NCBI GenBank assembly: GCA_026874595.1
Contig: CM049318.1
Coordinates: 4,353,741 to 4,417,740 of the forward strand
Source of the DNA: Sipunculus nudus
Taxonomy: Eukaryota; Annelida; Sipuncula; Golfingiida; Sipunculidae
DNA: 64,000 bases
Reading direction: 5' to 3'
Shown: in pieces, positions 26,301 through 35,350 of the stretch
Position numbering within the stretch: the stretch's first letter is position 1
Layout: each line of letters opens with the position of its first letter
Notes under the pieces: model-generated
Seen by the model: the letters and a program-made list of their open reading frames with translations, nothing else
Told to the model about the DNA's origin: nothing
Database searches by the model: none
Position numbers and translations under genes: made by a program

Positions 26301-29300
26301 AGAGGCGGGGCGGGGCCCCTCACATATTTACGGGGGGGGGGGACTTGACATACAATGTTATATCCATTTACATTTCGCATTTCGCAAATTATATGTAAGT
26401 CGTTTTGTCATTAAAAATTGCAATCCATAAAAATCTGAATTATTAACAAAAAAAGTTCCTCAAACATCAATGAGCTGCAGTCTTTCGGAAACTATTAAAA
26501 ACCAACTAACAGATAATATGACATGATCCGACCGTGTCCACGACATTGTGTTATCCAGCCACTACGCACACACATAAAAAAAAAGTCATGCAGGTTTTAT
26601 AGAGTATAACTTTTAAGGTTTTCACTTTTTGTTGGTTGCTGAAGCAATACTATTTCCTGTTATTTTTACCCGTATTGCTTCAATACCGGTAATAATTTTC
26701 ATTGGTGTAAAGAAACAAAGGTCAAGCGTAATTATGTCACTTATACGATCAGTGAAGTTAGGTTATATGAATTGTTATTTGTGTCAAATTTTTTGGGGAA
26801 AATATTTTTATATCACAAAATTTAAAATTTAATTTTTTTTTTCGGGACACTGCCCTTGATAGCAGTATATTACATAGATAGTATATTACATTTAACAGTA
26901 TCAGTACCGTCGAAGCTTTTTCATTGCAAGAGGCTTACCTAAATTTCTGGAATATCTCAAGTCTCATTTCAGGACGCAAACATTAACTTATTAATCAGAA
27001 TAATCTGAATATCCATAATGCATCCTGACAGGGGTAGATTCTAGATCTAATTATGACTCATATTTTACAGTTAAACCTCGCGTTCCTGTGCAACATCTTG
27101 AGAATTCTCTTGACTCAGCTGCAGTCCCATCCTAACGAGCCAAGTAATTACAGGTGAGACAATTATGTCACTTTAACAAGCAATATAATTACCTGTGGTA
27201 CGGTCAAGGTCTTGTTATATATGCTATTCCAAGAAATGGAAAAGATTCCATATTTTCCGACTTAACTTGTGGTTTCGCCAGATTCTTTTTGTGGATAATT
27301 CCAGTCTCTTCCATGTGTCAATCTTACCTGAGTATACATTCTGCCAACACGTTTATGTATTTAAATGTGTGGAGACGTGTATTCTGTTTCCGAGAAAAGG
27401 TCGAGAAAATACAGTTGCCCGAAACATTATTTCTCTTTCAAATATATACTTTCTTAACACACACGCTCCGATTTCAGAAGATTTGAACTGTATCAATATC
27501 GTTTGTTTTTTTTTTCGTTTTTTTTTTTCAGACGAGCATTTAAGGCCACGTTTATTTTGGTGCCACTGTTTGGCCTTCAGCTACTGGCCATCATTTACAG
27601 CCCGTCACCGCTAGCTCCCGGTTACAAAATATACGACATCGTATCAGCAATTATAGTCAAATCACAGGTAAGAATACGATATCATATTAGCAATCATAGT
27701 CAAATCACAGGTAGGAATACGATATCATTTTAGCAATCATAGTCAAATCACAGGTAAGAATACGATATCGTATCAGCAATCATAGTCAAATTACAGGTAT
27801 GAATAGGATATCATATCAGCAATCAAGGTCAAATCACAGGTAAGGACGCTACGGCATACGACATCGTATCAGCAGTTACAGTCAAACACAGGTAAAAAAT
27901 GCTGCGACATAGGACATCGTTTCAGCCGTTAATTTAAGTCACATGTAGGGATAGTACGACATACGATATTGTACTGACAATTATAGTAAAGTCACGGGTA
28001 TTTACGGCATACGACATCGTATCAGCAATTATAGTCAAGTCAGAGTTTTTACTTCCTACGAAATCGTATCAGCAATTATAGTTTAGTCAAAGGTATTAAC
28101 GGCATACGAAATCGTATCAGCAATTATAGCCAAGTCTTAGGTATTTACGGCATACGAAATCGTATCAGCATTAAGATCAAGTCACAGGTATTTACGGCAT
28201 ACGGAATCGTATCAGCATTAAGATCAAGTCACAGGTATGTACGGCATACGGCAATTTTAGTCAAGCCACAGGTAGGAATGATACGATATAAGGCATCATA
28301 TCAGCAATCATAGTCAAATCACAGGTAAGGGACGCTTCGGCATACGACATCGTGTCAGCATTCATAACAAATCACAGGAAAGAATACGATATCGAATCAG
28401 CAATCATAGTCAAATCACAGGTAAATTCACTTCGGCATAGTATCATAGTCAAAGTTTTAGTCAAAGAACAGGTAAGGATGCTATGGCAATGACATCATAT
28501 GTGCAGTTTTAGTCTTGTCACAGGTGGGAATGCTTCGTTTTTGCAAGTATAGAAAAGTCACGGGTAATGGAGCATCCTCATTTTTTACAAATTCATATGG
28601 AAATTTTGCATTCGGATACATGTGCGTCTTGTCAATATTCATCGTCACTGCAGTGATATCAGTCTTCATAAACTTACAGAAAGGTTGATTCCCAGCTGCT
28701 TTGTGCTCCGCTCCAGTAGGGGAGGCCACGGCAGGCTGGGTGCCAAGCTATATGAAAAATTAGGAAAAAAGGAGGACAATCCATAAAAAAGACGTTTCTA
28801 CAAAAAGCTGCAGATATTGCACTTAATATACAATTTCATAATGTAGGCTGTTTACCGCTCGAAATTCCGTTATAGTCATTTGCAAAATATTCACAAGTGA
28901 GCATAGGGTCCATGGCTTTTCACACAACCATGCCGCCATTGTTTTGTTTATGTCTCTTATATATTATATGTATCTCTCGTGATTTCTTGAGTTAACACTG
29001 ATTTACGGATTTCTTCTCTTTCAGGGTTTCTCTGTGGCGTTAATCTTCTGCTTACTCAATGGAGAGGTAAGTAATAATTCAAACAACTTCAGGTTCAAAA
29101 CGCAAAAGCACTGAAAGTTTCAAAAGGATAGGTCCGTGGCCTGTTGGTTGGTGGCATGGTTTTAAAATGCGGATGAAGTTAACCATAAAATAGAACGATG
29201 TATCATTATTATTAAGCCTTCTGGATCTCAGGGGTCACATGCACGGGGTTAGTAATAATCCAGTAATCGTAACCTGTAGTTAAAATATCAAAGCGAATCT

Positions 29301-31040
29301 CTCAGATTTAACTAAAATGCCTTTGAGGCAACGGCGGGGATCGAATTGGAAATTTTCCGCCCATTAGTCCAGCGCCTGAATCACTAGGCTTTGTCCTATC
29401 TCTGAGACCTCCTTTAATTTTGCATTATAAATTTCGTCAAAGATAAATGGCCTGGATGGTAATTAGCATACTTTTTATGCTATTAACAATATTTTTTTGG
29501 GTCATTTTCTGAAGATATAAACTAGTTAACACGTTATAATACCTGTAATACCTTTGCTTCTGTAATTTGAATTTTGGGGAAAGGACAGGCGAGTGGAAAA
29601 AGCTCGGCTCTCTCCGCTGGCGTAGTATCGATAAACGGCGTGGTCATGAGAGTGGGTTGTAGTGGCCCGTCCTGTGTCCCCACAAGTAGACGCGAAAGTC
29701 TTTTGTACCATATTAATATAAAATCATAATCGCTCTATTCCAAGTACTGTGGAACCTGTCTTAAACGACCACTTACCAAGGGTGCACATCAATGCTGCTT
29801 CTCTGTATACACACTCAGTCTGAAATTTATATGGTAGATTAGAACGCTTGTCACGTGACGACCAATGACATTTAATTAATTCTTCCTTGGCAGTGGATTT
29901 TTTTTTGGTCAAAACCATATTAGACACAAGGATCATTGGCTGACAAAATGAAGATACAAACTTGATGCCGGTCACACTTAAGTATTCAATTTATCAAAAT
30001 CTGCCACATCTGTGGATGCTATAATCATGCATATGTCTGATTGGCTCGTTTCGTTTGCGGCTTTTAGTGTAGTGTTGTAAATGTTTGTTATTGTCGTATT
30101 CAATGACAAATGGTGACCTCAAAAGAATGCAGTAAACCCATGATGGTCTACTCAGCAAGTGGTCTTAAAGACAGGTTCCACAGCGATATAAAAGCGACAT
30201 AAAAAAGGAATGCACGCCCATATACAAGCCCAAGATGGTTTTTGATCTAAGGCCCTGAAAACTAAGTGCTCTACTTAGAAATAAATGGCTCAGAAACTGA
30301 AAGGTTTTGGACAAGTTTTTTAGATGAGATCCAGTTGGCAAATCACACTTCCTGTGGCATTTCACTACGATCGTTTTACTGTAGTGAATTCTGTTCGTAT
30401 TATCCTGTTGCCATTTCACTTAAATCGTTTTCCGAGACTGCATTCCGTTCGTATTATCATCGAAATATATAGACCATCACGGTTAATTAAACAGCTTTAA
30501 TTCAAATTGATTAGTACAGGAATACTTAAATGTTATCCCTTTTTATTATAAATACGTCATTTCACCTTTTCCTGTCATTGTCATCTTTACTTCGCCAAAG
30601 CGACACGTACAGTTCACTTTCTCATATGTATCGACTTTTGTTTTTCATGATTTATATTAGAAAACTCCAAAAATAATGATAAAACCATGTAAGTAATAGT
30701 AAATACATTGGTTCATAATAGACAATACATGAAAGTTTAAATAGAATGCTTTGAACATTTTTACATATAAAGTAAATAATAAAACCCGCGGAATGGACTC
30801 TTATTCGTGACTCTAGTTGTGCATGACAATATGCTGAGTGCCTCTAATTTTTAGGTGCTTTCATTGCTGAAGAGAAGTATTTTCCGCCATACCCATCAAG
30901 CATTAGACCTGAAGCGAGCGTCTACAGCGTCCACTCAGTTTACCACAGACAATTACAACTCAACTAAAAACAGTCACCGTCCCAGCAAGAGCTACATCCC
31001 CATGACAGTGGTCAGCGAACACACGGACAACGGAGTGTAA
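14156..31040 (+). CDS. Class B1 (secretin-family) GPCR, 3' eight exons, calcitonin/DH31-receptor-like
   Basis: Joined exons are 14156-14306, 18215-18365, 25266-25329, 25946-26012, 27071-27153, 27532-27667, 29025-29066 and 30855-31040. Each intron is GT...AG and the reading phase agrees at every junction, giving about 292 residues from TM2 to the stop. Visible class B hallmarks are RIRLHLNLF (TM2), WC and CEAYHLH (TM3), LGWGFPWIP (TM4), CW in ECL2 pairing with the TM3 cysteine, KAT and PLFG in TM6, and SQGF plus LNGEV in TM7/helix 8. LIV, LGWGFP.IP, GLQ and KIYD resemble calcitonin/CGRP and insect DH31 receptors, but PDF or CRF receptor relatives are not excluded. The family is a plasma-membrane receptor for peptide hormones, usually coupled to Gs and cAMP. 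The ectodomain and TM1 are missing: no CWP-type hormone-domain motif was found in the 14 kb upstream, so the 5' exons are probably outside the window. Confidence 0.9.
14307..15690 (+). other. Receptor intron, no distinct element
   Basis: AT-rich intronic sequence. A short segment at 15595-15625 ending CCTGCGTCCGCCCCTG may be a relic of the hAT-like family seen at 43257-43471. Confidence 0.45.
15690..15810. repeat. GACTCG-rich degenerate repeat
   Basis: Multiple GGACTCG, GAGTCC and CGAGAGTCC motifs, related in sequence to the satellite that starts 270 bases downstream and to 49125-49400. Confidence 0.65.
16083..16948. repeat. 32-bp satellite, ~27 units
   Basis: Unit of 32 bp containing GGATGGCCCGGACTCGG followed by TCTGTA, TCTGCA or ACTGCA and ACTCGGACTC. 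The three subtypes recur in order A-T-C-A-T-C-A-C-A-T-C-A-T-A-C-A-T-C-A-T-A-T-A-T-C'-A-C, where A, T and C denote ACTGCA, TCTGTA and TCTGCA. Because 32 is not a multiple of three and the unit lacks stops, frames of 251-329 codons are open on both strands; these are not genes. The array sits in the receptor intron between TM2 and TM3. Confidence 0.95.
16960..18214 (+). other. Receptor intron, no distinct element
   Basis: AT-rich intronic sequence; no repeat or coding signal was recognised. Confidence 0.45.
18215..18365 (+). CDS. GPCR exon: TM3, ICL2, start of TM4
   Basis: A pyrimidine-rich acceptor (ATTTTTCAG) precedes GGTTGGTGC and the donor is GGG|GTAAGT. The exon encodes GWCKFVNVLTRY, then NFMWMFCEAYHLHRLIVNAF, then FYILGWG. 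The WC cysteine is the TM3 partner of the ECL2 disulfide. The usual CEG.YLH is CEAYHLH here: the key glutamate is kept but glycine is replaced by alanine. The exon ends one base into a glycine codon. Confidence 0.9.
18577..19236 (+). mobile_element. Possible solo LTR
   Basis: The 660-bp stretch begins TGTGACAC and ends GTGTTACA, inverted matches at 7 of 8 bases with the TG...CA ends of LTRs. It contains a TATA box (TATAAAAG, 18811-18818) and a downstream AATAAA (19155-19160), the expected order for an LTR promoter and poly(A) signal. No target duplication is visible (TATCG versus GAATC), no internal retroviral genes are adjacent, and it lies within a receptor intron. An independent transcription unit is an alternative. 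Confidence 0.45.
18811..18818 (+). promoter_or_regulatory. TATA box inside the possible LTR
   Basis: TATAAAAG, with a purine-rich stretch and G/C-richer sequence following it; AATAAA lies 337 bases downstream. Confidence 0.4.
19240..19860 (+). other. Receptor intron, no distinct element
   Basis: No motif beyond a 9-T run near 19374-19383. Confidence 0.45.
19864..19992. repeat. 24-bp tandem repeat, five units
   Basis: Five near-identical 24-bp units containing TCTCTACAGAATAACGTCAC. Since 24 is a multiple of three, repeats such as SLQNNVTL appear in open frames without coding meaning. Each unit carries a CTACAG acceptor-like site and an ACGTCA half-site. Confidence 0.92.
20040..21149 (+). other. 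Receptor intron with unrecognised open frame
   Basis: A 21-A run lies at about 20651-20672. The frame 20763-21119 (+, 118 codons), ending FRALLKIIAGLTQAQKYF and LLSELLSAFRTGES, has a somewhat protein-like C-terminus but no recognised family; it may be transposon-derived. Confidence 0.35.
21151..21518. mobile_element. Inverted-repeat element, family M1, copy 1
   Basis: Ends CCGGTGTAGCGATTTCATAT (left) and, on the other strand, CCGGTGTTAGGACTTCAGTT (right), both followed by TACCCC/ACGCCCC. The interior shares TTTCTCAAATT, GAATCTTT and GTTTAAAGCA..CGAATTTATC with the copy at 24541-25124. No ORF, so probably a MITE. Confidence 0.65.
22027..22478 (+). mobile_element. tRNA-derived SINE with target site duplication
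   Basis: The element (22041-22464) starts close to TGGCTCACGGGTAGAGC (22052-22068), a good RNA polymerase III A box, and has AGTTCAGAATTC (22095-22106), a degenerate B box, at tRNA-like spacing. Flanking duplications are CAAGCAATTTGAAA (22027-22040) and CAAGCACTTTGAAA (22465-22478), 13 of 14 identical. The ~320-base tail is unrelated to tRNA. A further CAAGCACTTTGAA upstream near 21988 suggests the target was itself locally repeated. Confidence 0.75.
22480..24540 (+). other. Receptor intron, no distinct element
   Basis: AT-rich intronic sequence; nothing recognisable apart from scattered short open frames. Confidence 0.45.
24541..25124. mobile_element. Inverted-repeat element, family M1, copy 2
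   Basis: The left end CGGTGTAAAGGTTAAGATTA and right end (other strand) CGTGTAAAGACTTCAGACTA are imperfect inverted repeats running into TCCCC/CCCCC. Contains a G19 tract at about 24578-24596. It lies in the same receptor intron as copy 1 and ends about 140 bases before the TM4 exon. Confidence 0.65.
25266..25329 (+). CDS. GPCR exon: TM4
   Basis: The acceptor is TTTTTGTAG and the donor is CA|GTGAGT. The 64-nt exon completes the split glycine codon and encodes FPWIPVIIYTAIKAAYGQDR, the class B TM4 and the start of ECL2. Exons of about 61-67 nt at this point are usual in class B receptors. The two preceding intronic inverted-repeat elements end about 140 bases upstream. Confidence 0.88.
25330..27070 (+). 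other. Receptor introns around the ECL2 exon
   Basis: Contains a CA-rich tract at 25337-25370 and a G10 run at about 26333-26342. The 25.83-26.02 kb open frame is a shadow of the ECL2 exon. No other exon needed by the receptor is missing here. Confidence 0.5.
25946..26012 (+). CDS. GPCR exon: ECL2 and start of TM5
   Basis: The acceptor is CTTTTCAG. The donor is CTGGTG|GTAGGT; a second GT four bases downstream would shift the frame. The 67-nt exon encodes CWLDNFGGWEWIIYTPNLL then SLV. The CW pair is the near-invariant ECL2 motif that forms the disulfide with the TM3 cysteine, and WIIYTP matches the following W-I/Y-x-P pattern of the family. Confidence 0.88.
27071..27153 (+). CDS. GPCR exon: TM5 and start of ICL3
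   Basis: The acceptor is ATTTTACAG and the donor is TACAG|GTGAGA. The exon encodes LNLAFLCNILRILLTQLQ followed by SHPNEPSNYR, matching the class B pattern N.FFL.NI.R.L.TKL at the cytoplasmic end of TM5. It ends two bases into an arginine codon that the next exon completes. Confidence 0.9.
27154..27531 (+). other. Receptor intron
   Basis: Ordinary intron with a T-rich tract (27507-27529) serving as the polypyrimidine tract of the TM6 exon. Confidence 0.6.
27532..27667 (+). CDS. GPCR exon: ICL3, TM6, ECL3
   Basis: A long T-rich tract and CAG precede the exon; the donor is CACAG|GTAAGA. It encodes RRAFKATFILVPLFGLQLL, then IIYSPSPLAPGYKIYD and IVSAIIVKSQ. KAT and PLFG are the conserved TM6 polar and kink motifs. 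The 136-nt length fits the family. The last ~40 nt and the splice donor are the ancestor of the tandem array that fills the next 900 bases. Confidence 0.92.
27668..28570 (+). repeat. Tandem array of exon-6 3' end plus splice donor, ~19 units
   Basis: Units of 43-55 bp repeat the last exon bases (ATCGTATCAGCAATTATAG, TCAAATCACAG) and the following donor GTAAGAATACGA. First units are nearly identical to the exon; later ones diverge and insert ACGGCATACGACATCG-type spacers. About eleven units keep ACAG|GTA. The first unit is 43 bp, so use of its donor would shift the frame before TM7. The array is confined to the intron after the TM6 exon. Confidence 0.9.
28571..30854 (+). other. Receptor introns around the TM7 exon
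   Basis: No further element recognised on either side of the 42-nt exon. Confidence 0.5.
29025..29066 (+). CDS. GPCR 42-nt TM7 exon
   Basis: The acceptor is TCTCTTTCAG and the donor is GAG|GTAAGT. Exactly 42 nt, phase 0 at both ends, encodes GFSVALIFCLLNGE. A 14-codon TM7 exon at this point is a hallmark of vertebrate class B receptors, where in-frame skipping gives poorly signalling isoforms of the calcitonin, CRF and PTH receptors. Many family members have tyrosine where this has F in IFC; I believe CGRP-type receptors also carry F. Confidence 0.92.
30855..31040 (+). CDS. GPCR terminal exon: helix 8 and cytoplasmic tail
   Basis: The acceptor is AATTTTTAG and the stop is TAA at 31038-31040. 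It encodes VLSLLKRSIFRHTHQALDLK followed by a Ser/Thr/Asn-rich tail ending VVSEHTDNGV. The basic helix 8 and the 61-residue tail are normal for the family, and the Ser/Thr cluster offers candidate kinase sites. A dispersed CGAGTTAACTCGTT-type repeat begins within about 20 bases after the stop, so it would lie in the 3' UTR. I saw no clear AATAAA in the next several hundred bases. Confidence 0.9.
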   Translation: MLSLLKRSIFRHTHQALDLKRASTASTQFTTDNYNSTKNSHRPSKSYIPMTVVSEHTDNGV

Positions 31041-31054
31041 CAATTATCGTAATC

Positions 31055-31230
31055 TGAACGAGTTAACTCGTTAGCAAATAAGTCATTCGTGTGGGAACGG
31101 GTTATCTCGCCCATGAACCGTTTATCTCCACTTGAACGAGTTATCTCGTCCATAAACGACTTACCCTGCATGACAGAGTCTGTTCGTCTATGAACATGTA
31201 ATCTCGAGAGAGGAGCCATCTCTTTGAACG
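31055..31230 (+). repeat. AACGAGTTAACTCGTT / GAACGGGTTATCTCG repeat in the receptor 3' region
   Basis: Several imperfect units of GAACG.GTTATCTCG.CCATGAAC with a palindromic GAGTTAACTC. Related to the cores at 12535-12712. It starts about 15 bases after the receptor stop codon. Confidence 0.6.
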
Positions 31231-31930
31231 ATTTATTCGTGTCTGCGTACAAGGTTTTATGGAAAGGACGAGATATTTCCCAACGTAATATCGGCCAAAA
31301 AGTTTGCAATGTAGTTTCTTCTTTATGAAATTTATTAAACGGTCAAGTTGGCTCTGACCGTGTTTTGTATCTCCGTGCTCCGTGTCGTGAAATTTTATAC
31401 ATGTGAACCCCAGGCCGATAAGATTGTACATACAATACATAGCACACGAAGGTATCTTCACATGTTTTCGCAACGCTGCAATGTGATGTTTATACATCTG
31501 AACTCAAAGCTGAAAGTTTAACGTTACCACACCTAAAACTGTATGTTTTGCAACCATGGTGTGACCCTGGTTTAATAGGGGAATGCTGCCCTCCTTTCTG
31601 TGGAACTTGTTTATAAGACCACTTGTGCTACAAGGTCACCTGGGTAATGAGACAAAATTCTCCACAACTACTTGCACAATTGACAAACTAATAGATGGTG
31701 AAATTAGACCGGCTTTAGTCAAATGAGAAGGTCGGTCTTATAACACTTGTTCCACTTTTATGCAAAGCATCACGATTAACCAGCAACTAGGTCTCTTTTT
31801 GGCTTAACTCCGGGGTATCTGCCTGGTGAAGGCCTTGATGCTTCAGAGAAACATGGATTGAGAGAGTCAGACCTGATCGGATTGTTTTGAAAATATCTTA
31901 TTTCAGTCTTACAGTTTCAGTCTTCCCAAA

Positions 31931-32661
31931 TCATAGAAACTTAGATTCAGTTTGATTGACACGATTTGATTGCGATTCCTTCGATAGAAATTTAAACAAA
32001 AAGTCAATGGGTTGGTTGCAATTAAACATGCCCATTATGTTCATGCCATAACGTGAAGGACAGCTGATGATAACGTTGAAATAGAGATCTTTTATTCTTT
32101 TGTCAAAGGAACTTAATGTATAGTCAGGACCAATTGGCAACGAACTAAAATTCGGATGCAAGTTGACTTTTACTATATGTGACACCTGAAAAACTTTGCA
32201 AAATATACAAATGTTATATTTATTGAAGGTGTGGGAACAGGTAAGGAACCTCCCGGTAACAACTTCGTTTGGAACATGATATGTCAAGCGGGGTGTTTGA
32301 GAGTGAATCTGGGGACGAGATATGTCGTCCCTTGGTTGAGACACCAAAATGCCATGGAATGAGATGTACGCAATATATCGTCTTATCTGAGTGTGCATCA
32401 TAATACCCGTTTGCTGCCGAATTACCGGAACTGATATGTTGTTTATCGGAGCGAAGGAGCCAGAATTTAGTCGGACCATCACTCCGTTTTTAGCTCGCTT
32501 TGTCTCAGGAGCGTTGTCCCTAAAAACTCAGATACTCGTGACCATATTTTACAAAACATGGTGAAGCGTGATAATGTACAAGACACGTAGGACCGTGATA
32601 TTTTACAATGGGGTGCGTCATGTTTTATCGTTGAAATCTCCACATAGGCATGCATGACCAT
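31931..32661 (-). CDS. Unrecognised ORF pair
   Basis: Minus-strand frames 32479-32661 (60 codons) and 31931-32482 (183 codons, start ATGATGGTC at 32482) overlap by four bases. The longer one includes PINNISVPVIRQQTGIMM, RLTYHVPNEVVTGRFLTCSH and RYGMNIMGMFNCNQPIDF. No stop for 183 codons in AT-rich DNA is suggestive but not decisive. No domain or signal peptide is recognised. May be a degraded transposon ORF. Confidence 0.25.
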
Positions 32662-32814
32662 TTTTGATTATCTCTTGTGTGGTCTTAAAAAAACGCGGTA
32701 GGGCATCTATTTGTTGCTGAGATGGAAGAACCTCCTTTGTTGAAAACAGTTAACCGCTGAAGATACGGCATTTATATGAATGAGAGATGCGTGTGGAGCT
32801 GAACTCAGGAGGAT

Positions 32815-33153
32815 TTGAGTGCAGGATTTGCCCTGTCTGAGCTGGAAACAGAGGTACCTCAAAATACAAAGGTATATAACTCGGCGCCTGATGAAGGGAA
32901 AACGGCTCGCTGTGGAAATGAATTTAGAGGACCGTGGTTTGTCGGTCTAGATGGAAAACTAGTTCAGTTAAATTCTAAGGGACGTTACATGTTTTTGAGA
33001 CAAGGATGTGGACCAGTTAAGCTGTTCGTGGTGTCAAAAATGACGATGGCTTTTTTTGTGACACACCTTTTTAACTGTCTGAAGGGGACATTATCTATTT
33101 TTTTACGACGGGTAAACCCTGAACGTAACAGAACATTGTGTTTGAAAGCTTAG
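32815..33153 (+). other. Unrecognised 112-codon open frame without ATG
   Basis: The frame opens behind CTGAACTCAG, an acceptor-like site, and contains SAGFALSELETEVPQNTK, GPWFVGLDGKLVQLNSKG and VKLFVVSKMTMAFF. Plausible exon or relic; no homologue recognised. Confidence 0.2.
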
Positions 33154-33159
33154 GTAGGG

Positions 33160-35270
33160 AGGCTTTAGGGGCGCTTTTTGTAGTCTTAAATATTGTGAAG
33201 CAACAGAAGCCGGGAAAAGGTGTTTAAAATTGCGTTATATTTGTGTAAAAAGTTTGTGATAGTTCTATCGGATAAAAAAATGTCGTTTTTTTAATATTTT
33301 GTGCATTTGGACTGTTTGTGTCAAAAAAGTATCAAGACAACATAAATGGCTCCTGTGTCATTTATTTTCGTGAAATGTTCTTTATAGAAGCAAAAATGAT
33401 GAAACACTGCATAAATGACCAGAGGAAATATTCATATATTTTTACGACTTGCATACCTAGCCGATTAAGCAGTATGTGTACATTTTAGTTCAGGAAACTA
33501 TAGAATCTGTTGTTGAGTCATGTAGAAAAGCTACGTGTATTTAAGTTACTCTTTTTAAGTTGGGTTTCGAACAGCGTAAAATGAATGCGCAAGAGATCCC
33601 TACAAAGTATACTGGTTCAGCTTACATGCCTAGATTAAAACTGTCACATCGCCATGGAAACCATTGTTTGATTGAGGGTGTTATTGATGTGTGTTGTTTT
33701 TGAATAACAGTATAAACTAAATGTTTTGTTATTTTATGTGTAAATATTAAGAGATTCCTGTGCGCGTGATATTTTCCCAGTCTACAATTGTTTCCGGATG
33801 TCCGTCTAATATGTTGGATTATCAAAGCAAAGCATATAAAAAAACAAATGTCTTATCCTTATCACCAATACAACATACTTAAGTGAGTTGTCCAGACAGG
33901 GTTGTCTAAAAAGATTTGTTTTGTATACCAACACTCAAAGACGGTTTAGGGATATCACGTGACTCCTCTGAGTACAGAATTATTTACTTTTTTTGTTATG
34001 CTTCCTTATCTGACAAACGTCCATTAAACAGCCACCTTTTTAGACTAATATCCAAATTATTGCACGAATAAAACAAAGTTTAAAGCATTTTAAGGAGAAT
34101 CTATCCTCATTTGAGAGGATTATGCGTTTCCTAGTTATACTAAGTACTGTTCCTGTTATGTAAAAGTTATTGTGTAAAACAAAGCACGCATGCAATTAAA
34201 CAGACCTGGTTCAAATGTTGGTAAAATGATCAAGAAATGATTGATTGTTCGGCTTGTTAATTTAAACATATTTGGACTTGTTATTTAACGATGTAAAATG
34301 GATAAATAAACGTTTACAAATGTATTCTGCGGCTCTAGATCAATTAAATACTATCACAATCCATTTTATCAACTCATGTTCACCTGTTTTTTGCTATGAC
34401 AATTGTTATATGTTACAGTTCAAGGGAAACACTTATAGTGTAGAGGGATAATGGACCTAATTTTCAACAAGCTAAATAAATACCTAAATTACACCTAATT
34501 CCAGAAACAGAATTAATTGAAAATATGAGAAATAAGTCTACATTTTACGACACACATGACCCACTTATGGCGGTCAAGTTCATTGGTCACATGTAAAAAC
34601 AGCATTAATTGACAACTGCTGATTGGATGATGTCATGTAAACAGTTAAAAAACATAACCAGCTAAAACAAAGGTTGCTACTAATGGAGGGACACATCATA
34701 TCTGCCCGATCATTGTAAAGTAACCAAAAAGTTGTGAAACATAAACTGAGAATTTATTGTAAAATTCTTATTTGCCATATAAGGTTGTCACTTCCATATG
34801 TAGTTTTCCAGGACATAATTAAAAAGTATAAACATTAAAAAAACTATCTACAAAAAACAACCGGACCGCAAGTGTTGAAACTGACTATAATATCCCTAAA
34901 AGAGATAGAGCTAGAAATATATGGAAATACCGACTTTCTGAATACCCTTCCCTATTGTCTTGTGTCCTCTAGAACAGCTAACGTTATGACTCACTGCACG
35001 TTTCAAGATAATACGAAACAGGCTGCACTAAAAGCAATAAATAGTTCTGTGGACTGAGAGACCCAAAATATGAGGCGGACGGGTTATTTTTCTTTTTTTG
35101 ATAATTTACAGGTCGAGACAAAATGGGTAATATTTTGATGAGGAAATTCGTGACATGGTGCAAATGAAAAAAAAAATTACCCATTTATATGATACATGTA
35201 GGAAAGAAATTTTGTCGTTTGATAAGGGTACACATAATATCCTATTTGAATGAATTTAGGTAACAACAGC
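33160..35270. other. AT-rich non-coding sequence
   Basis: No supported gene, tandem array or mobile-element end was recognised. Confidence 0.5.
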
Positions 35271-35277
35271 AATAAGT

Positions 35278-35350
35278 CAGGGCGTATCCAGGACTCAGGA
35301 AAACGAGGGGTCCAACCAAGGAGGACCAACGGCAAAACCTAAAAAAAATG
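35278..35350 (-). mobile_element. Truncated hAT-like element, opposite orientation
   Basis: CAGGGCGTATCCAGGACTCA followed by GGGGTCCAACCAAGGAGGAC is the reverse complement of the end of the elements at 43257-43471 and 51901-52093. The other end is lost. A C15-type tract follows at 35489-35505. Confidence 0.6.

Noticed and set aside
27668-28570. CRISPR-like array
   Set aside because: The direct repeats are exon-derived with variable spacers in a eukaryotic intron; no CRISPR features.
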